Positions 41,537 to 51,707 of a stretch of DNA of 64,000 nucleotides are shown in pieces. Each line of letters opens with the position of its first letter. Positions within the stretch are counted from its first letter, which is position 1. The notes beneath the pieces are model-generated. The model saw nothing but the letters and a program-made list of their open reading frames with translations. It was not told where the DNA came from and searched no databases. This DNA is from Actinomycetota bacterium (GTDB lineage Bacteria; Actinomycetota; Actinomycetes; Nanopelagicales; Nanopelagicaceae), in the NCBI GenBank assembly GCA_009726125.1, contig WLIT01000003.1, forward strand, positions 1 through 64,000, written 5' to 3'. The position numbers and the translations under genes are program-made.

Positions 41537-42751
41537 GTGCCAGATCCATCACAATCTTCTTTTACTTCCGTGACGCCATTTAGCGTTCGTGCCATATCTG
41601 AACGCATTGGAGCCATCGTCGATTCCCTTGATGAGGTCTGGATCGAAGGTGAGCTCTCTGAAATAAATGTAAGGCCAGGTTCACCAACAATTTTTATGCG
41701 CCTTCGAGACACCAGTGCGGATATGAGTATTTCAGTTCGCTGCTTCAAAAACGTATTTGATTCAATTGCACCGCTCGAGCAGAACGCGCGCGTTGTTATT
41801 CGTTCAAAGCCAACCTGGTGGACTAAAAATGGTTCGCTCTCATTTAATATTTCTGAAATTCGCCAAGTGGGTGTTGGTGAGTTAATGGCGCGCTTGGAGG
41901 CGCTTAAGAATTTATTAGCGGCAGAAGGTCTCTTTGATTTAGGACGGAAGAAGCCACTTCCTTTTCTACCAAATGTGGTTGGACTTATATGTGGTCGCAA
42001 TAGCGATGCCGGTAAAGATGTAGTGGAAAATGCAAAACGTCGCTGGCCGTCTGTGCAATTTGAAATACGTGAAGTTGCAGTTGCAAATGCGGCAGCGGTT
42101 TCTGAAGTGAGCGCCGCTCTTCTTGAACTTGAAGCCGATCCAAACGTTGATGTAATTATCATTACCCGAGGTGGTGGCTCCTTTGAAGATTTACTTCCAT
42201 TCTCTGATGAATCGCTTCTCCGGCTAGTTGCTAGTTGCCAAACTCCAATAATTAGCGCAATAGGCCATGAAAAAGATTCACCGCTCCTCGATTTAGTTTC
42301 AGATTGGCGCGCTTCCACGCCAACAGATGCCGGAAAACGAGTAGTGCCAGATATGGAAGAAGAGTTATCTCGAATTTCTAATCTGCAAGATCGCGCTAAT
42401 CGATTTATCCAAAACCGAATTGATTTTGAAATTTCAAGAATTAAGGGCTTCATGGAGCGCCAGATAATGCGTGAGCCCCAAACAATAATTTCCTCCCGCC
42501 TTGAAATTATTAAGGGGTTTGTCGCCCGATCACATCGCGCAATGAGCGGGGCGCTTGCAATCGCAGGTGAAGAAATTAGCGGCCTTCGAACTCAAGTTCG
42601 CACCCTCTCGCCGCAAGCAACCTTGGACCGTGGCTATTCGGTAGTCCAGAAGAGCGATGGCTCTGTTGTTCGTACTGCAAGTGAATTAAAGTCCGGCGAC
42701 AAACTTCGATTGCGATTGGCGCATGGCGAAGTTAACGCAATTACGGAGTAG
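41537..42751 (+). CDS. xseA: Exodeoxyribonuclease VII large subunit
   Basis: VWIEGELSEI, GGGSFEDLLPFSDE, AIGHEKDSPLLDLVSDWRASTPTDAG. Confidence 0.96.
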   Translation: MPDPSQSSFTSVTPFSVRAISERIGAIVDSLDEVWIEGELSEINVRPGSPTIFMRLRDTSADMSISVRCFKNVFDSIAPLEQNARVVIRSKPTWWTKNGSLSFNISEIRQVGVGELMARLEALKNLLAAEGLFDLGRKKPLPFLPNVVGLICGRNSDAGKDVVENAKRRWPSVQFEIREVAVANAAAVSEVSAALLELEADPNVDVIIITRGGGSFEDLLPFSDESLLRLVASCQTPIISAIGHEKDSPLLDLVSDWRASTPTDAGKRVVPDMEEELSRISNLQDRANRFIQNRIDFEISRIKGFMERQIMREPQTIISSRLEIIKGFVARSHRAMSGALAIAGEEISGLRTQVRTLSPQATLDRGYSVVQKSDGSVVRTASELKSGDKLRLRLAHGEVNAITE

Positions 42752-42760
42752 ATTACGAAT

Positions 42761-42973
42761 ATGGCCGTAGCTAAAGACCCGAAAAAATTAAGTTATGAAG
42801 AGGCCCGCGATGAATTAGCCGAGGTTGTCTCAACCCTAGAGTCCGGTCAATCAACTCTTGAAGAATCGTTAGCGCTCTGGGAGCGTGGTGAAGTTCTTGC
42901 CAAGATTTGTCAGCAATGGCTTGATGGCGCCAAAGCGAAACTTGCAGCAGCAAAGCCAGAATCGGAAAAGTAG
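42761..42973 (+). CDS. xseB: Exodeoxyribonuclease VII small subunit
   Basis: [35 protein letters not shown]. Confidence 0.94.
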   Translation: MAVAKDPKKLSYEEARDELAEVVSTLESGQSTLEESLALWERGEVLAKICQQWLDGAKAKLAAAKPESEK

Positions 42974-44626
42974 ATGCCAGAATTTAATTACAGCGATCTT
43001 CTGCCAATTGGGCCAGATAAAACGAAGTATCGCTTGGTTTCAACCGAAGGCATATCGACTTTTACCGCAGAAGGTATGGAATTCCTAAAAGTCACACCAG
43101 AGGCCTTAGAAAAATTAACTGCTGAAGCAATGCACGATATAAATCATTATCTGCGCGAAGAGCACCTAACTCAGCTTGCTTCTATCTTGAAGGATCCGGA
43201 GGCATCGCCAAATGATCGCTTCGTTGCCCTAGATTTATTAAAGAATGCAAATATTTCAGCAGGTGGAGTTCTGCCAATGTGTCAGGACACTGGAACTGCG
43301 CTGATTATGGGAAAGAAAGGCCAGCGCGTTCTAACTTCCGCCAACGATGCCGAATCAATCTCAAAAGGCGTTTATGACGCATACACAACGCTAAATCTCC
43401 GCTATTCACAATTAGCGCCAATTAGTACTTGGGAAGAGAAGAACACTGGAAACAATCTGCCAGCACAGGTGGAAATTCATTCAGATTTCGAGCGTTCAGA
43501 TGAATACAACTTCCTCTTCATCGCCAAAGGTGGCGGCAGTGCAAATAAATCATTCCTATATCAAGAGACGAAAGCGGTCTTAAATCCAACATCATTTATA
43601 AATTGGTTGGATGAGCAACTTCGCGCCATCGGCACTGCTGCTTGTCCGCCGTATCACTTAGCGATTGTTATTGGTGGAACCAGCGCCGAGCACACTGTTA
43701 AAACGGCAAAGCTTGCCAGCACGCATTACTTAGATGAGCTACCACGCAGCGGTGATGCGAAAACCGGCCATGGCTTCCGCGATGTTGAATTAGAAGAGAG
43801 AGTGCTTGAACTAACTCGCACCTTAGGAATTGGCGCGCAATTTGGTGGTAAATATTTCTGTCACGATGTTCGTGTAGTCCGGCTTCCCCGTCACGGCGCA
43901 TCACTTCCAATTTCAATTGCGGTTTCCTGTTCAGCAGATCGCCAGGCCAAGGCCAAGATCACTAAAGAGGGCATCTTCCTTGAAGTACTAGAGCGCGATC
44001 CTGCCCACTTCTTGCCAGAAACAACTGATGAACATCTCGATGATAACGTCGTGAAAATTGATTTGAATAAGCCAATGGCAGAAGTTCTGAAAGTTCTCTC
44101 CAAGTATCCAATCAAGACTCGCCTCTCCTTAAATGGAACTTTGATTGTTGCTCGCGATTTGGCGCACGCCAAGATAAAAGAGCTATTGGATTCTGGCAAA
44201 GAACTTCCGCAATATTTAAAGGATCACGCCATCTATTACGCAGGTCCAGCCAAGACTCCTGCTGGTTATGCCTCTGGTTCATTTGGTCCAACAACTGCAG
44301 GTCGCATGGATTCATATGTCGATCAATTCCAGAAGGCTGGAGCCTCAATGATTATGTTGGCAAAGGGCAATCGCTCTAAGGCAGTTACTGAGGCCTGCAA
44401 AAATAATGGTGGCTTCTATCTTGGATCTATCGGTGGACCAGCCGCAAGACTTGCTCAAGATTGCATTACCAAGGTCGAGGTTTTGGATTATGCCGATCTT
44501 GGAATGGAAGCGATTTGGAAGATTGAAGTAAGAGATTTTCCAGCATTTATTGTTGTTGACGATAAAGGAAATGATTTCTTTGCTGAGGTTTCAAAGCCAA
44601 TAAGTATTGGTAGAGCTCCTAAGTAG
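42974..44626 (+). CDS. Class I fumarate hydratase (Fe-S type)
   Basis: [53 protein letters not shown]. Confidence 0.93.
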   Translation: MPEFNYSDLLPIGPDKTKYRLVSTEGISTFTAEGMEFLKVTPEALEKLTAEAMHDINHYLREEHLTQLASILKDPEASPNDRFVALDLLKNANISAGGVLPMCQDTGTALIMGKKGQRVLTSANDAESISKGVYDAYTTLNLRYSQLAPISTWEEKNTGNNLPAQVEIHSDFERSDEYNFLFIAKGGGSANKSFLYQETKAVLNPTSFINWLDEQLRAIGTAACPPYHLAIVIGGTSAEHTVKTAKLASTHYLDELPRSGDAKTGHGFRDVELEERVLELTRTLGIGAQFGGKYFCHDVRVVRLPRHGASLPISIAVSCSADRQAKAKITKEGIFLEVLERDPAHFLPETTDEHLDDNVVKIDLNKPMAEVLKVLSKYPIKTRLSLNGTLIVARDLAHAKIKELLDSGKELPQYLKDHAIYYAGPAKTPAGYASGSFGPTTAGRMDSYVDQFQKAGASMIMLAKGNRSKAVTEACKNNGGFYLGSIGGPAARLAQDCITKVEVLDYADLGMEAIWKIEVRDFPAFIVVDDKGNDFFAEVSKPISIGRAPK

Positions 44627-44648
44627 TTTTCACTCTTTACGCTAAAAA

Positions 44649-45239
44649 TTAGTAATAATTGGAGCGCTGTTTTTTCCAGAGCGCATTACAAGGGGTCTGG
44701 TATCTGGCCTTAATGTAGGAAAGGCCCCACTTGATCTGGGTGACCGGGTTGGTCCGCCAATCTGTCGAGATGACCTCCATCTTTACTGCTGGCAACGCTT
44801 GTGGAATTCCATGGGCACCACTTCGATAATTGTGGGCTTGGAAATTCCAGTGGCTCTCGCCATTCCAGAGTTTGGTAAGGCAGGTAAATTGTCTGGTGTT
44901 ATCCCACTTTTTATATTTAGAGGTCGAACTTGAAATCAACTCTTTGGCAACGCGTTTAGCGCCGCTAGGGCTCTTTGCCATTTCAACTTGGCGGGCAGCC
45001 AGGGAAACTAGCGCGATTGCACTGGCATCTACTGAAGTCACACCATTTAGATCGAGAGTGATTCCATTTTCAGAAGGGGCTGGGTTTTCAGGGGCAACCG
45101 TTAGCGCCGGCAAGTTATCTGGAACCGAGACAAATTGGTCGAAATTTCCTTGGGCATACGTCGTATCTACAGACCCGATGAAGACAATAAAGAAGGCGGT
45201 GCTAAGAACCAGCCTGGTCGATCTAAAAATCTTGTTCAT
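44649..45239 (-). CDS. Secreted lytic-transglycosylase-like protein
   Basis: Signal peptide; CLTKLWNGESHWNFQAHNYRSGAHGIPQALPAVKM transglycosylase-like motif. Confidence 0.8.
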   Translation of the reverse strand: MNKIFRSTRLVLSTAFFIVFIGSVDTTYAQGNFDQFVSVPDNLPALTVAPENPAPSENGITLDLNGVTSVDASAIALVSLAARQVEMAKSPSGAKRVAKELISSSTSKYKKWDNTRQFTCLTKLWNGESHWNFQAHNYRSGAHGIPQALPAVKMEVISTDWRTNPVTQIKWGLSYIKARYQTPCNALWKKQRSNYY

Positions 45240-45508
45240 CTCACCCCTCCTTTCTCACCTAATCAATACCTGCCAATAAAACTCTTGCCTTTTCAGACCT
45301 TTTCAGACAAGAAGCACCCGCCCGACGCGGGCTAGTAACTTGGGGGAAGAACAAAACCATCGCATCCCAAAAGAGCTCGGGCAAATTTAAAGGCGTGTGA
45401 GTCGGAAAAAAGATATTAATCACAGTAATGGGACTATCTAAAAGCGCAGGTCGGACAGGGTAATGTCCGATATATCTGTTATATCCGTTACCTAATTTTG
45501 CCGGCTTT

Positions 45509-46831
45509 TTACTGGCTGAAGTTGACCGGCTCCTCCAGCATTTCAGTCACCAGGGCTGCAATTGGCGAGCGCTCTGACCTGGTCAGAGTGATGTGGGCGA
45601 AGAGTGGGTGTCCTTTTAGGGACTCGACAACGGCGACGACACCGTCATGACGGCCAACTCGCAAGTTATCTCGCTGTGCGACATCGTGCGTCAGGATCAC
45701 TCTGGAGTTTTGGCCGATCCGAGAGAGGACTGTAAGCAGAACTCCCCGCTCTAGCGACTGGGCTTCATCGACAATCACGTAAGAGTCATGAAGAGAGCGG
45801 CCACGGATATGGGTAAGGGGCAGAACTTCGATTAGTCCGCGATCAATAATTTCATCTATGACCTGTTGGCTAACCAAGGCGCCCAAAGTATCGAAGACTG
45901 CTTGGGCCCAAGGCGACATCTTCTCGTTCTCACTGCCCGGAAGGTAGCCAAGCTCTTGGCCACCGACAGCATAAAGCGGGCGGAAGATTAAAACTTTCTT
46001 ATGTTGTCGCTTCTCTAATACCGCTTCCAAGCCAGCGCTAAGTGCGAGCGCGCTCTTTCCAGTTCCGGCCCTACCGCCCAATGAAACAATCCCAACGTCG
46101 TAATCTAGAAGTAGGTCGAGTGCTACTCGTTGTTCAGCACTTCGACCATGGAGACCAAATGCGGAGCGATCTCCCCGAACTAGTTGTAGTGATTTATCTG
46201 GAGTTACTCGGGCAAGTGCGCTGCCCTTATCGGAGTGAAGAACAATTCCGGTATGACATGGATACTCTTTCCCTAAATCATGAGCGACCTTGCCGCCTTC
46301 ATACAACGAATCAATAACGTTGCCGCCAACGGTTGCTTCAACCATCCCAGTCCAGCCACTTGTTAGCGCAAGTTCGGCGCGGTACTCCTCAGACTTAACG
46401 CCAACTGATGAGGCCTTAACTCGAAGCGGTAGATCCTTTGTAACTAGAACTACATCTCTCGATTCAGCCATCATATTTCTGGCGATCGAAAGAATCCGCG
46501 AGTCATTTGAACCATCTCGCAAGAAACCAGATGGCAGTGATGAGGAATCCGAGTGATTTAACTCGACTCGGAGAGTGCCACCTGAATCATTTAATTTAAT
46601 ATCTTCATCTAATCGGCCGTGTTCCACCCGCAGATCATCAAGGGTACGAAGAGCGGCGCGGGCAAAGTAACCAAGTTCGGGATGGTCGCGCTTTGTTTCT
46701 AACTCACCAATTACCGTGATTGGAATAATTACTTCATGTTCGGCAAATCTTGTAAGTGCCGCGGGGTCTGCGAGTAATACGCTGGTATCTAATACATAGG
46801 TCATGCGCGGATTACGGGCAGAATTAGCCAA
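45509..46831 (-). CDS. PhoH-family protein with N-terminal PIN domain
   Basis: [16 protein letters not shown] motif; [25 protein letters not shown]. Confidence 0.93.
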   Translation of the reverse strand: MANSARNPRMTYVLDTSVLLADPAALTRFAEHEVIIPITVIGELETKRDHPELGYFARAALRTLDDLRVEHGRLDEDIKLNDSGGTLRVELNHSDSSSLPSGFLRDGSNDSRILSIARNMMAESRDVVLVTKDLPLRVKASSVGVKSEEYRAELALTSGWTGMVEATVGGNVIDSLYEGGKVAHDLGKEYPCHTGIVLHSDKGSALARVTPDKSLQLVRGDRSAFGLHGRSAEQRVALDLLLDYDVGIVSLGGRAGTGKSALALSAGLEAVLEKRQHKKVLIFRPLYAVGGQELGYLPGSENEKMSPWAQAVFDTLGALVSQQVIDEIIDRGLIEVLPLTHIRGRSLHDSYVIVDEAQSLERGVLLTVLSRIGQNSRVILTHDVAQRDNLRVGRHDGVVAVVESLKGHPLFAHITLTRSERSPIAALVTEMLEEPVNFSQ

Positions 46832-46933
46832 TTGGCGCTCGCATTCTGTTTAGTTTTTATTGGGGGTACTTATGGTTAAAAGGTAAAACCTTGCGCCGAT
46901 AGAACCCTTGCGACACGCTTGTTTAAAAGTGAA

Positions 46934-47740
46934 TTACTTACCAAATCTTCGGTTGCGTTGGGAAAAGGCGCGAAGGGCTCGGAGAAAATCAATCCGGCGA
47001 AAATCTGGCCAATAAGCTTCACAAAAATAGAATTCTGAGTGGGCGCTCTGCCAAAGCAAGAAACCACCAAGGCGTTGCTCACCGGAAGTGCGAATTACTA
47101 GATCAGGGTCGGGCAAACCTGCCGTATATAAATGACGGCTTATCTCATCAACGTTAATTGAGTTGGCAATTTCAGAGGCGCTCTTGCCGGAATTTGCAGG
47201 TGAGTTAATTAGAGATTTAACGGCATCTGCAATCTCACTTCGCCCGCCATATCCGATGGCTACATTTATGACGACGCCTTTAATCCCCTTGGTCTTAGCC
47301 GCGATATCAGTTAATTGCGCCGCCAGCTCTTTTGGCAGGAGCTCCATGGAACCTACTGGTCGAATTTCCCACCGTCTGCGATTAGCTAAATCATTGACGG
47401 TCTCCCCGATTATTTTGAGAAGTGGCTCGAGTTCATCGGCCGGCCGAGTTAGATTCTGATTCGACAAAAGCCAGATAGTTAAGACTTCAACCTTGCTCTC
47501 TTCACACCAATCAAGTAGATCGATAATTTTCTCAGCCCCTGCTTTATGACCCCGAGAGGTTGAGATATCTCCATCGGTTGCTGGATTGGCCTTTGACCAT
47601 CTGCGATTTCCGTCGAGAATGACTCCGATATGACGTGGGGTTTGCGCGAAATCTAACTTAGAAAAAATCCGGCGTTCATAGAGCGGATATAGAACCGATT
47701 TAATGACGGGCTTTATTAGCCCCTTAATTGAATTAGCCAT
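46934..47740 (-). CDS. uppS: Isoprenyl (Z-polyprenyl) diphosphate synthase
   Basis: HIGVILDGNRRWSK, GHKAGAEKI, DLVIRTSGEQRLGGFLLWQSAHSEFYF. Confidence 0.95.
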   Translation of the reverse strand: MANSIKGLIKPVIKSVLYPLYERRIFSKLDFAQTPRHIGVILDGNRRWSKANPATDGDISTSRGHKAGAEKIIDLLDWCEESKVEVLTIWLLSNQNLTRPADELEPLLKIIGETVNDLANRRRWEIRPVGSMELLPKELAAQLTDIAAKTKGIKGVVINVAIGYGGRSEIADAVKSLINSPANSGKSASEIANSINVDEISRHLYTAGLPDPDLVIRTSGEQRLGGFLLWQSAHSEFYFCEAYWPDFRRIDFLRALRAFSQRNRRFGK

Positions 47741-47758
47741 GAAGTTAAATTATGGAAC

Positions 47759-48094
47759 TTAATTAAGAGCTTTAAATTCTCTTACTGCGCGGCGTTCTGC
47801 AACAAAAGATGCGATGGGCAGAGTTCCGGCCAGTATCAAGAGAATGGTGCTAGTCAGCGACTTGCGGGCCTTTATGCAGTAATGAAATGCCGCTAAAACA
47901 TAGATTGGATAGGTAAAGCCATGTAGAAGTGAAATCCAACTTAAGTATTGATATGCGTCTTTAAAAATTAGGTAATGGGTTGGAATACTTACAAACCAGA
48001 GAAGTAGTGACATAACACCGGCATAGATCGCCATGATTCGAAAGCGGGTCATCGCTCCGTTGAGCGCGGCCTGGCGTGGGTTTAATTGGCTCAT
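47759..48094 (-). CDS. DUF3817-like integral membrane protein
   Basis: Small 3-TM protein, RFRIMAIYAGVMSLLLWF...HGFTYPIYVLAAF. Confidence 0.75.
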   Translation of the reverse strand: MSQLNPRQAALNGAMTRFRIMAIYAGVMSLLLWFVSIPTHYLIFKDAYQYLSWISLLHGFTYPIYVLAAFHYCIKARKSLTSTILLILAGTLPIASFVAERRAVREFKALN

Positions 48095-48810
48095 GTCCGA
48101 ACTTTACCGCCACTTTCTCGCTCTTTCATCGAATTATAGAAAGGCGCGAGCAGAACTAAGAACGCCATTAGCCACCAGACAAAGACATATGAGATGTGCT
48201 GCCAATAGTTCCCGGGAACTTTTGATTTAAGTTGTGGCGCCGGAATTCTGCTAGTCAAGATCTCTTGCCCGAACTTCGTTGCTTCAGAGGTAGCGATTAT
48301 GAAGCCATCGAAAAGTTCTAACTTGCTTCTGCTGACAATTAGCGCAGGATCAATCCGCGAGAGTTCGCCATTGATCGCTCGAGTCGCATCAGAAGTCTGT
48401 CTTGGATAAAGCCGACCGTTAACTTTTACCTCACCAATAATTTCTTGATCTTCCAAGCTCTCAATCCCACGCACAACTAATATTCCACGATTGCCTGGAA
48501 GCTCTAACAATCTAACTTCTAGATTTACAAGTGACTTCTTATTACCTGAAGTTAAGGGTTGTTTGGGTGCGAAGAATATTTCGCGATATTTTCCAGAAAC
48601 ACTAACTAAACGATTAATCGCATCTGGCGCTAAGTTCGAATCAGACGTTGCAATCTTTTCTAGCGAAATTCTAGGGCTATCTGGAATAAATTGTTTTGCA
48701 ATCTTTACATCATGTGCCCGATTTAATTGCCAATTACCCAACCCAATAAATGTTATTGAAATCAAGATGGCCACAACAAGTTGGGCGATGAATCCTTTAC
48801 TTATCTTCAT
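48091..48810 (-). CDS. SURF1 family protein
   Basis: GNWQLNRAHDVK, GRLYPRQ, HISYVFVWWLMAF. Confidence 0.87.
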   Translation of the reverse strand: MKISKGFIAQLVVAILISITFIGLGNWQLNRAHDVKIAKQFIPDSPRISLEKIATSDSNLAPDAINRLVSVSGKYREIFFAPKQPLTSGNKKSLVNLEVRLLELPGNRGILVVRGIESLEDQEIIGEVKVNGRLYPRQTSDATRAINGELSRIDPALIVSRSKLELFDGFIIATSEATKFGQEILTSRIPAPQLKSKVPGNYWQHISYVFVWWLMAFLVLLAPFYNSMKERESGGKVRT

Positions 48811-48934
48811 TACGGTCGGATAATCTTTTAAATCTGCGATAAAAGTTCACGAGAAGCAAGGTAACTGCAATGGTCAGAATAATCATGGTTATCGAGCCCA
48901 CAATTCCAACATCAATCGTATTTCTACCGTTCAT
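48797..48934 (-). CDS. 45-aa single-TM protein (not in ORF track)
   Basis: MNGRNTIDVGIVGSITMIILTIAVTLLLVNFYRRFKRLSDRNEDK*; overlaps the SURF1 start by 14 bp. Confidence 0.55.
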   Translation of the reverse strand: MNGRNTIDVGIVGSITMIILTIAVTLLLVNFYRRFKRLSDRNEDK

Positions 48935-48970
48935 GTGCAGATTATATTGAGAATACGTAGACTTGTACCT

Positions 48971-49372
48971 ATGACCGAGCCGTTTGAAAGCGACCCATAT
49001 CTAAGAAATCGTTATGGGATTGCCGAGCGCCGTTCTCCTAAGTGGCTAGTCACCGCTATCGCCTTTGCAGTGATCGGTGGGAGTTGGTTAATCTGGAGCG
49101 CAAACCATTTCTCTAATCCAGAGATTAGATCAACTCTTATCTCCTTTAGGGAAGTCGATGCAAAGAGTATTGAGATTCGTTATTCGGTGGAGATTAAGAA
49201 CCCAAAGAGTGAAGTGATCTGCCGATTGAGCGCCCGGGATTTTGGCTTAAATATTGTTGGTCAGATTGATGATCCAATCCCGAAGGGCGCCACAAGTGTG
49301 ACGCGAATTGTTCAAATCCCTACGCGCCTTGCTGCAGTAAATGCCAAGATTGAATCCTGTACGACTATCTAA
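48971..49372 (+). CDS. DUF4307-like single-TM protein
   Basis: MTEPFESDPYLRNRYGIAERRSPKW; TM then beta-rich domain; upstream of greA. Confidence 0.8.
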   Translation: MTEPFESDPYLRNRYGIAERRSPKWLVTAIAFAVIGGSWLIWSANHFSNPEIRSTLISFREVDAKSIEIRYSVEIKNPKSEVICRLSARDFGLNIVGQIDDPIPKGATSVTRIVQIPTRLAAVNAKIESCTTI

Positions 49373-49402
49373 AGCTGATTTAAGTTGTAAACTCCTCATC
49401 AT

Positions 49403-49888
49403 ATGGCTATCGAACCTACACAGACCTGGCTTACCCAAGAGGCTGCTGACCGCTTGAGTGCGGAAATGGCAGAACTTGAAGGGCCGCGTCGTGCTGACAT
49501 TATTAAGAAGATTGAAGCTGCCCGCGCCGAGGGCGATCTAAAAGAAAATGGCGGATACCACGCAGCAAAAGATGAACAAGGAAAGACCGAAGCCCGAATT
49601 CGTCAACTAAAGCACATGTTAGAAAATGCACATATCGGAAATCCACCGGTAGGTGAATCAGGTGTTGTTGGACTTGGCATGTTGGTAACAGTTGATATCG
49701 CTGGTGATGAGATGAAATTCCTTCTTGGTTCACGAGAAATTGCTAGCGGCGATGTCGATATCTATAGCGAAAAATCACCACTTGGCGCCGCAGTTCTTGG
49801 ATCAAAGATTGGCGAAACTGTTACCTATACAGCGCCAAATGGCCGGGAAATCAACGTTGCCGTTCTAGAAGCCCAGAACTTCTTTTAA
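49403..49888 (+). CDS. greA: Transcription elongation factor GreA
   Basis: GDLKENGGYHAAKDEQGKTEARIRQL. Confidence 0.96.
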   Translation: MAIEPTQTWLTQEAADRLSAEMAELEGPRRADIIKKIEAARAEGDLKENGGYHAAKDEQGKTEARIRQLKHMLENAHIGNPPVGESGVVGLGMLVTVDIAGDEMKFLLGSREIASGDVDIYSEKSPLGAAVLGSKIGETVTYTAPNGREINVAVLEAQNFF

Positions 49889-49892
49889 TCTC

Positions 49893-50687
49893 CTACTTAC
49901 TAACCTTTACATATTTACGCACGCTAATTGGTGCAAAGATCGCAACAAGTAAGAACATATAAATAAGCGACATCAAAATTGGATTCTGACTTGGCCATGA
50001 ATTAGCAGTAGCACCAAAAACATTTTCCGTGCCAAAGAGTTCGCGACAAGCCGCCACCATCGTTGAGACTGGGTTCCATTCGGCAAAATATTGCAGAATC
50101 TTTGGCATTCCTGTTGTTGGCGCAAAGGCATTTGATAGGAAGGTCAGTGGAAATACCGTCATAAAAACTAAATTCTGAGCAACGCGCTCTTCGCGGACCG
50201 AGAGTCCAATTATTACTCCAATCCAAGACATGGAATATCCAAAGGCAAGAAGGAATAAGAAGCCGAGAAAAATTTTTACAGGACCGCTGCTTGGCCGCCA
50301 ACCGACTAGGAAACCAACTAAACCCATAACAATTAGCGTTACAACGTTCTGCAAGGTATCGCCAACCGTGCGACCTATAACTACTGCAGAGCGAGATATT
50401 GGAAGAGATCTGAAGCGATCTATCAAACCCTTCTGCATATCTGCGGCTAGTCCAACTGCAGTAGCCGCAAGGGTAAATGCAACAGTTTGTACAAAGATTC
50501 CGGGCATCAAAAGTTGAACATAGCCACCTTCAACACCAGAATCGATAGCACCTCCAAATACATAGCGGAAGAGAAGTACAAACATCGCCGGCTGGATAGT
50601 TGCAAAGATTAAAACTTCAGGAATACGAATCATCTGAAGCAGTTGACGCTTAGTTATAACAAGGAAATCACTTACGCTTTGCAGCAT
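49893..50687 (-). CDS. ABC-2 type transporter permease (DrrB-like)
   Basis: PAMFVLLFRYVFGGAI, FRSLPISRSAVVIGRT. Confidence 0.9.
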   Translation of the reverse strand: MLQSVSDFLVITKRQLLQMIRIPEVLIFATIQPAMFVLLFRYVFGGAIDSGVEGGYVQLLMPGIFVQTVAFTLAATAVGLAADMQKGLIDRFRSLPISRSAVVIGRTVGDTLQNVVTLIVMGLVGFLVGWRPSSGPVKIFLGFLFLLAFGYSMSWIGVIIGLSVREERVAQNLVFMTVFPLTFLSNAFAPTTGMPKILQYFAEWNPVSTMVAACRELFGTENVFGATANSWPSQNPILMSLIYMFLLVAIFAPISVRKYVKVSK

Positions 50688-51657
50688 TTTTTCCTCCTAC
50701 TTCAGGTTCAACAACTACTTCGGCAACATGCCCGGTCAGTGAGATAAATACATCATCTAGCGATGGCCGCTTAAGTCCAATATCGAGTGGATGAATTTTC
50801 GCTTCATCTAACAAGCGAAGAACTTGAATCAAAGATGCGCTGCCATTACTCACCGGGGCAGAAATCTTACGAATTCCAGGATCAACGCTTGGTTTTGCAC
50901 CGGAAACTTGTTCTACCAGCCTTGTTGCCTCAGTAATTTGATTCTCCTCAACGGTAATTTCTAGCCGCTCACCACCGACTTGGTTCTTTAACTCATCTGC
51001 AGTTCCGCGCGCGATTACCTTTCCAGAATCGATAACTGCAATTGAATCGGCGAGGTGATCCGCTTCTTCCAAATATTGAGTAGTGAGCAGAAGTGTTACG
51101 CCGCCTTTAACAAGTTCATCTATAACGCCCCACATCTCCATGCGACCACGTGGATCGAGTCCTGTCGTTGGCTCATCTAAAAATAAAACTTTTGGCTTAA
51201 CAATTAATGAGGCCGCTAAATCCAAACGTCTGCGCATGCCACCAGAGTAAGTTTTGATTGGGCGACGAGCAGCATCGGTAAGTGAAAACTTTTCAAGTAA
51301 CTCTTCAGCACGTTTTTTCGCGCTACTTGAATTCAAGTGATACAGCCGGCCAAACATTGTTAAGTTATCCCAACCAGTTAACGTTTCATCGAGCGCCGCA
51401 TATTGCCCTGATAGCCCAATAACTTTTCTAACTTCATCAGGGTGTTTCAAAACATCAATTCCAGCAACTATTGCACTTCCAGAATCTGGAGTTAATAGAG
51501 TTGCAAGTACGCGAACTGTTGTTGTTTTTCCAGATCCATTTGGTCCTAGGAGTCCAAGAACTGTTCCCTCTTCAACTTCAAGGCTTAAGCCATCGAGAGC
51601 TTTTACCGCCCCTTTGTCATACGTTTTAAGCAATTCATGCGCGATGATCGACTTCAT
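50668..51657 (-). CDS. Daunorubicin-resistance-type ABC transporter ATPase (DrrA-like)
   Basis: GPNGSGKTTTVRVLATLL, YSGGMRRRLDLAASLI, FLDEPTTGLDPRGR; 20-bp overlap with permease. Confidence 0.93.
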   Translation of the reverse strand: MKSIIAHELLKTYDKGAVKALDGLSLEVEEGTVLGLLGPNGSGKTTTVRVLATLLTPDSGSAIVAGIDVLKHPDEVRKVIGLSGQYAALDETLTGWDNLTMFGRLYHLNSSSAKKRAEELLEKFSLTDAARRPIKTYSGGMRRRLDLAASLIVKPKVLFLDEPTTGLDPRGRMEMWGVIDELVKGGVTLLLTTQYLEEADHLADSIAVIDSGKVIARGTADELKNQVGGERLEITVEENQITEATRLVEQVSGAKPSVDPGIRKISAPVSNGSASLIQVLRLLDEAKIHPLDIGLKRPSLDDVFISLTGHVAEVVVEPEVGGKNAAKRK

Positions 51658-51707
51658 AGCCTCACCTTATTACTTGATTACTTGAGCTGCATAGTAAACT
51701 CACAAAC

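Noticed and set aside
41527-42453. 308-aa minus-strand ORF
   Set aside because: Fully antisense to xseA, which has clear family motifs; a shadow ORF.
45240-45470. c-di-AMP (ydaO) riboswitch upstream of the transglycosylase
   Set aside because: The GGGGUNAAUC and CAGCUAAC core segments expected for that class are not visible; kept only as an unexplained leader.
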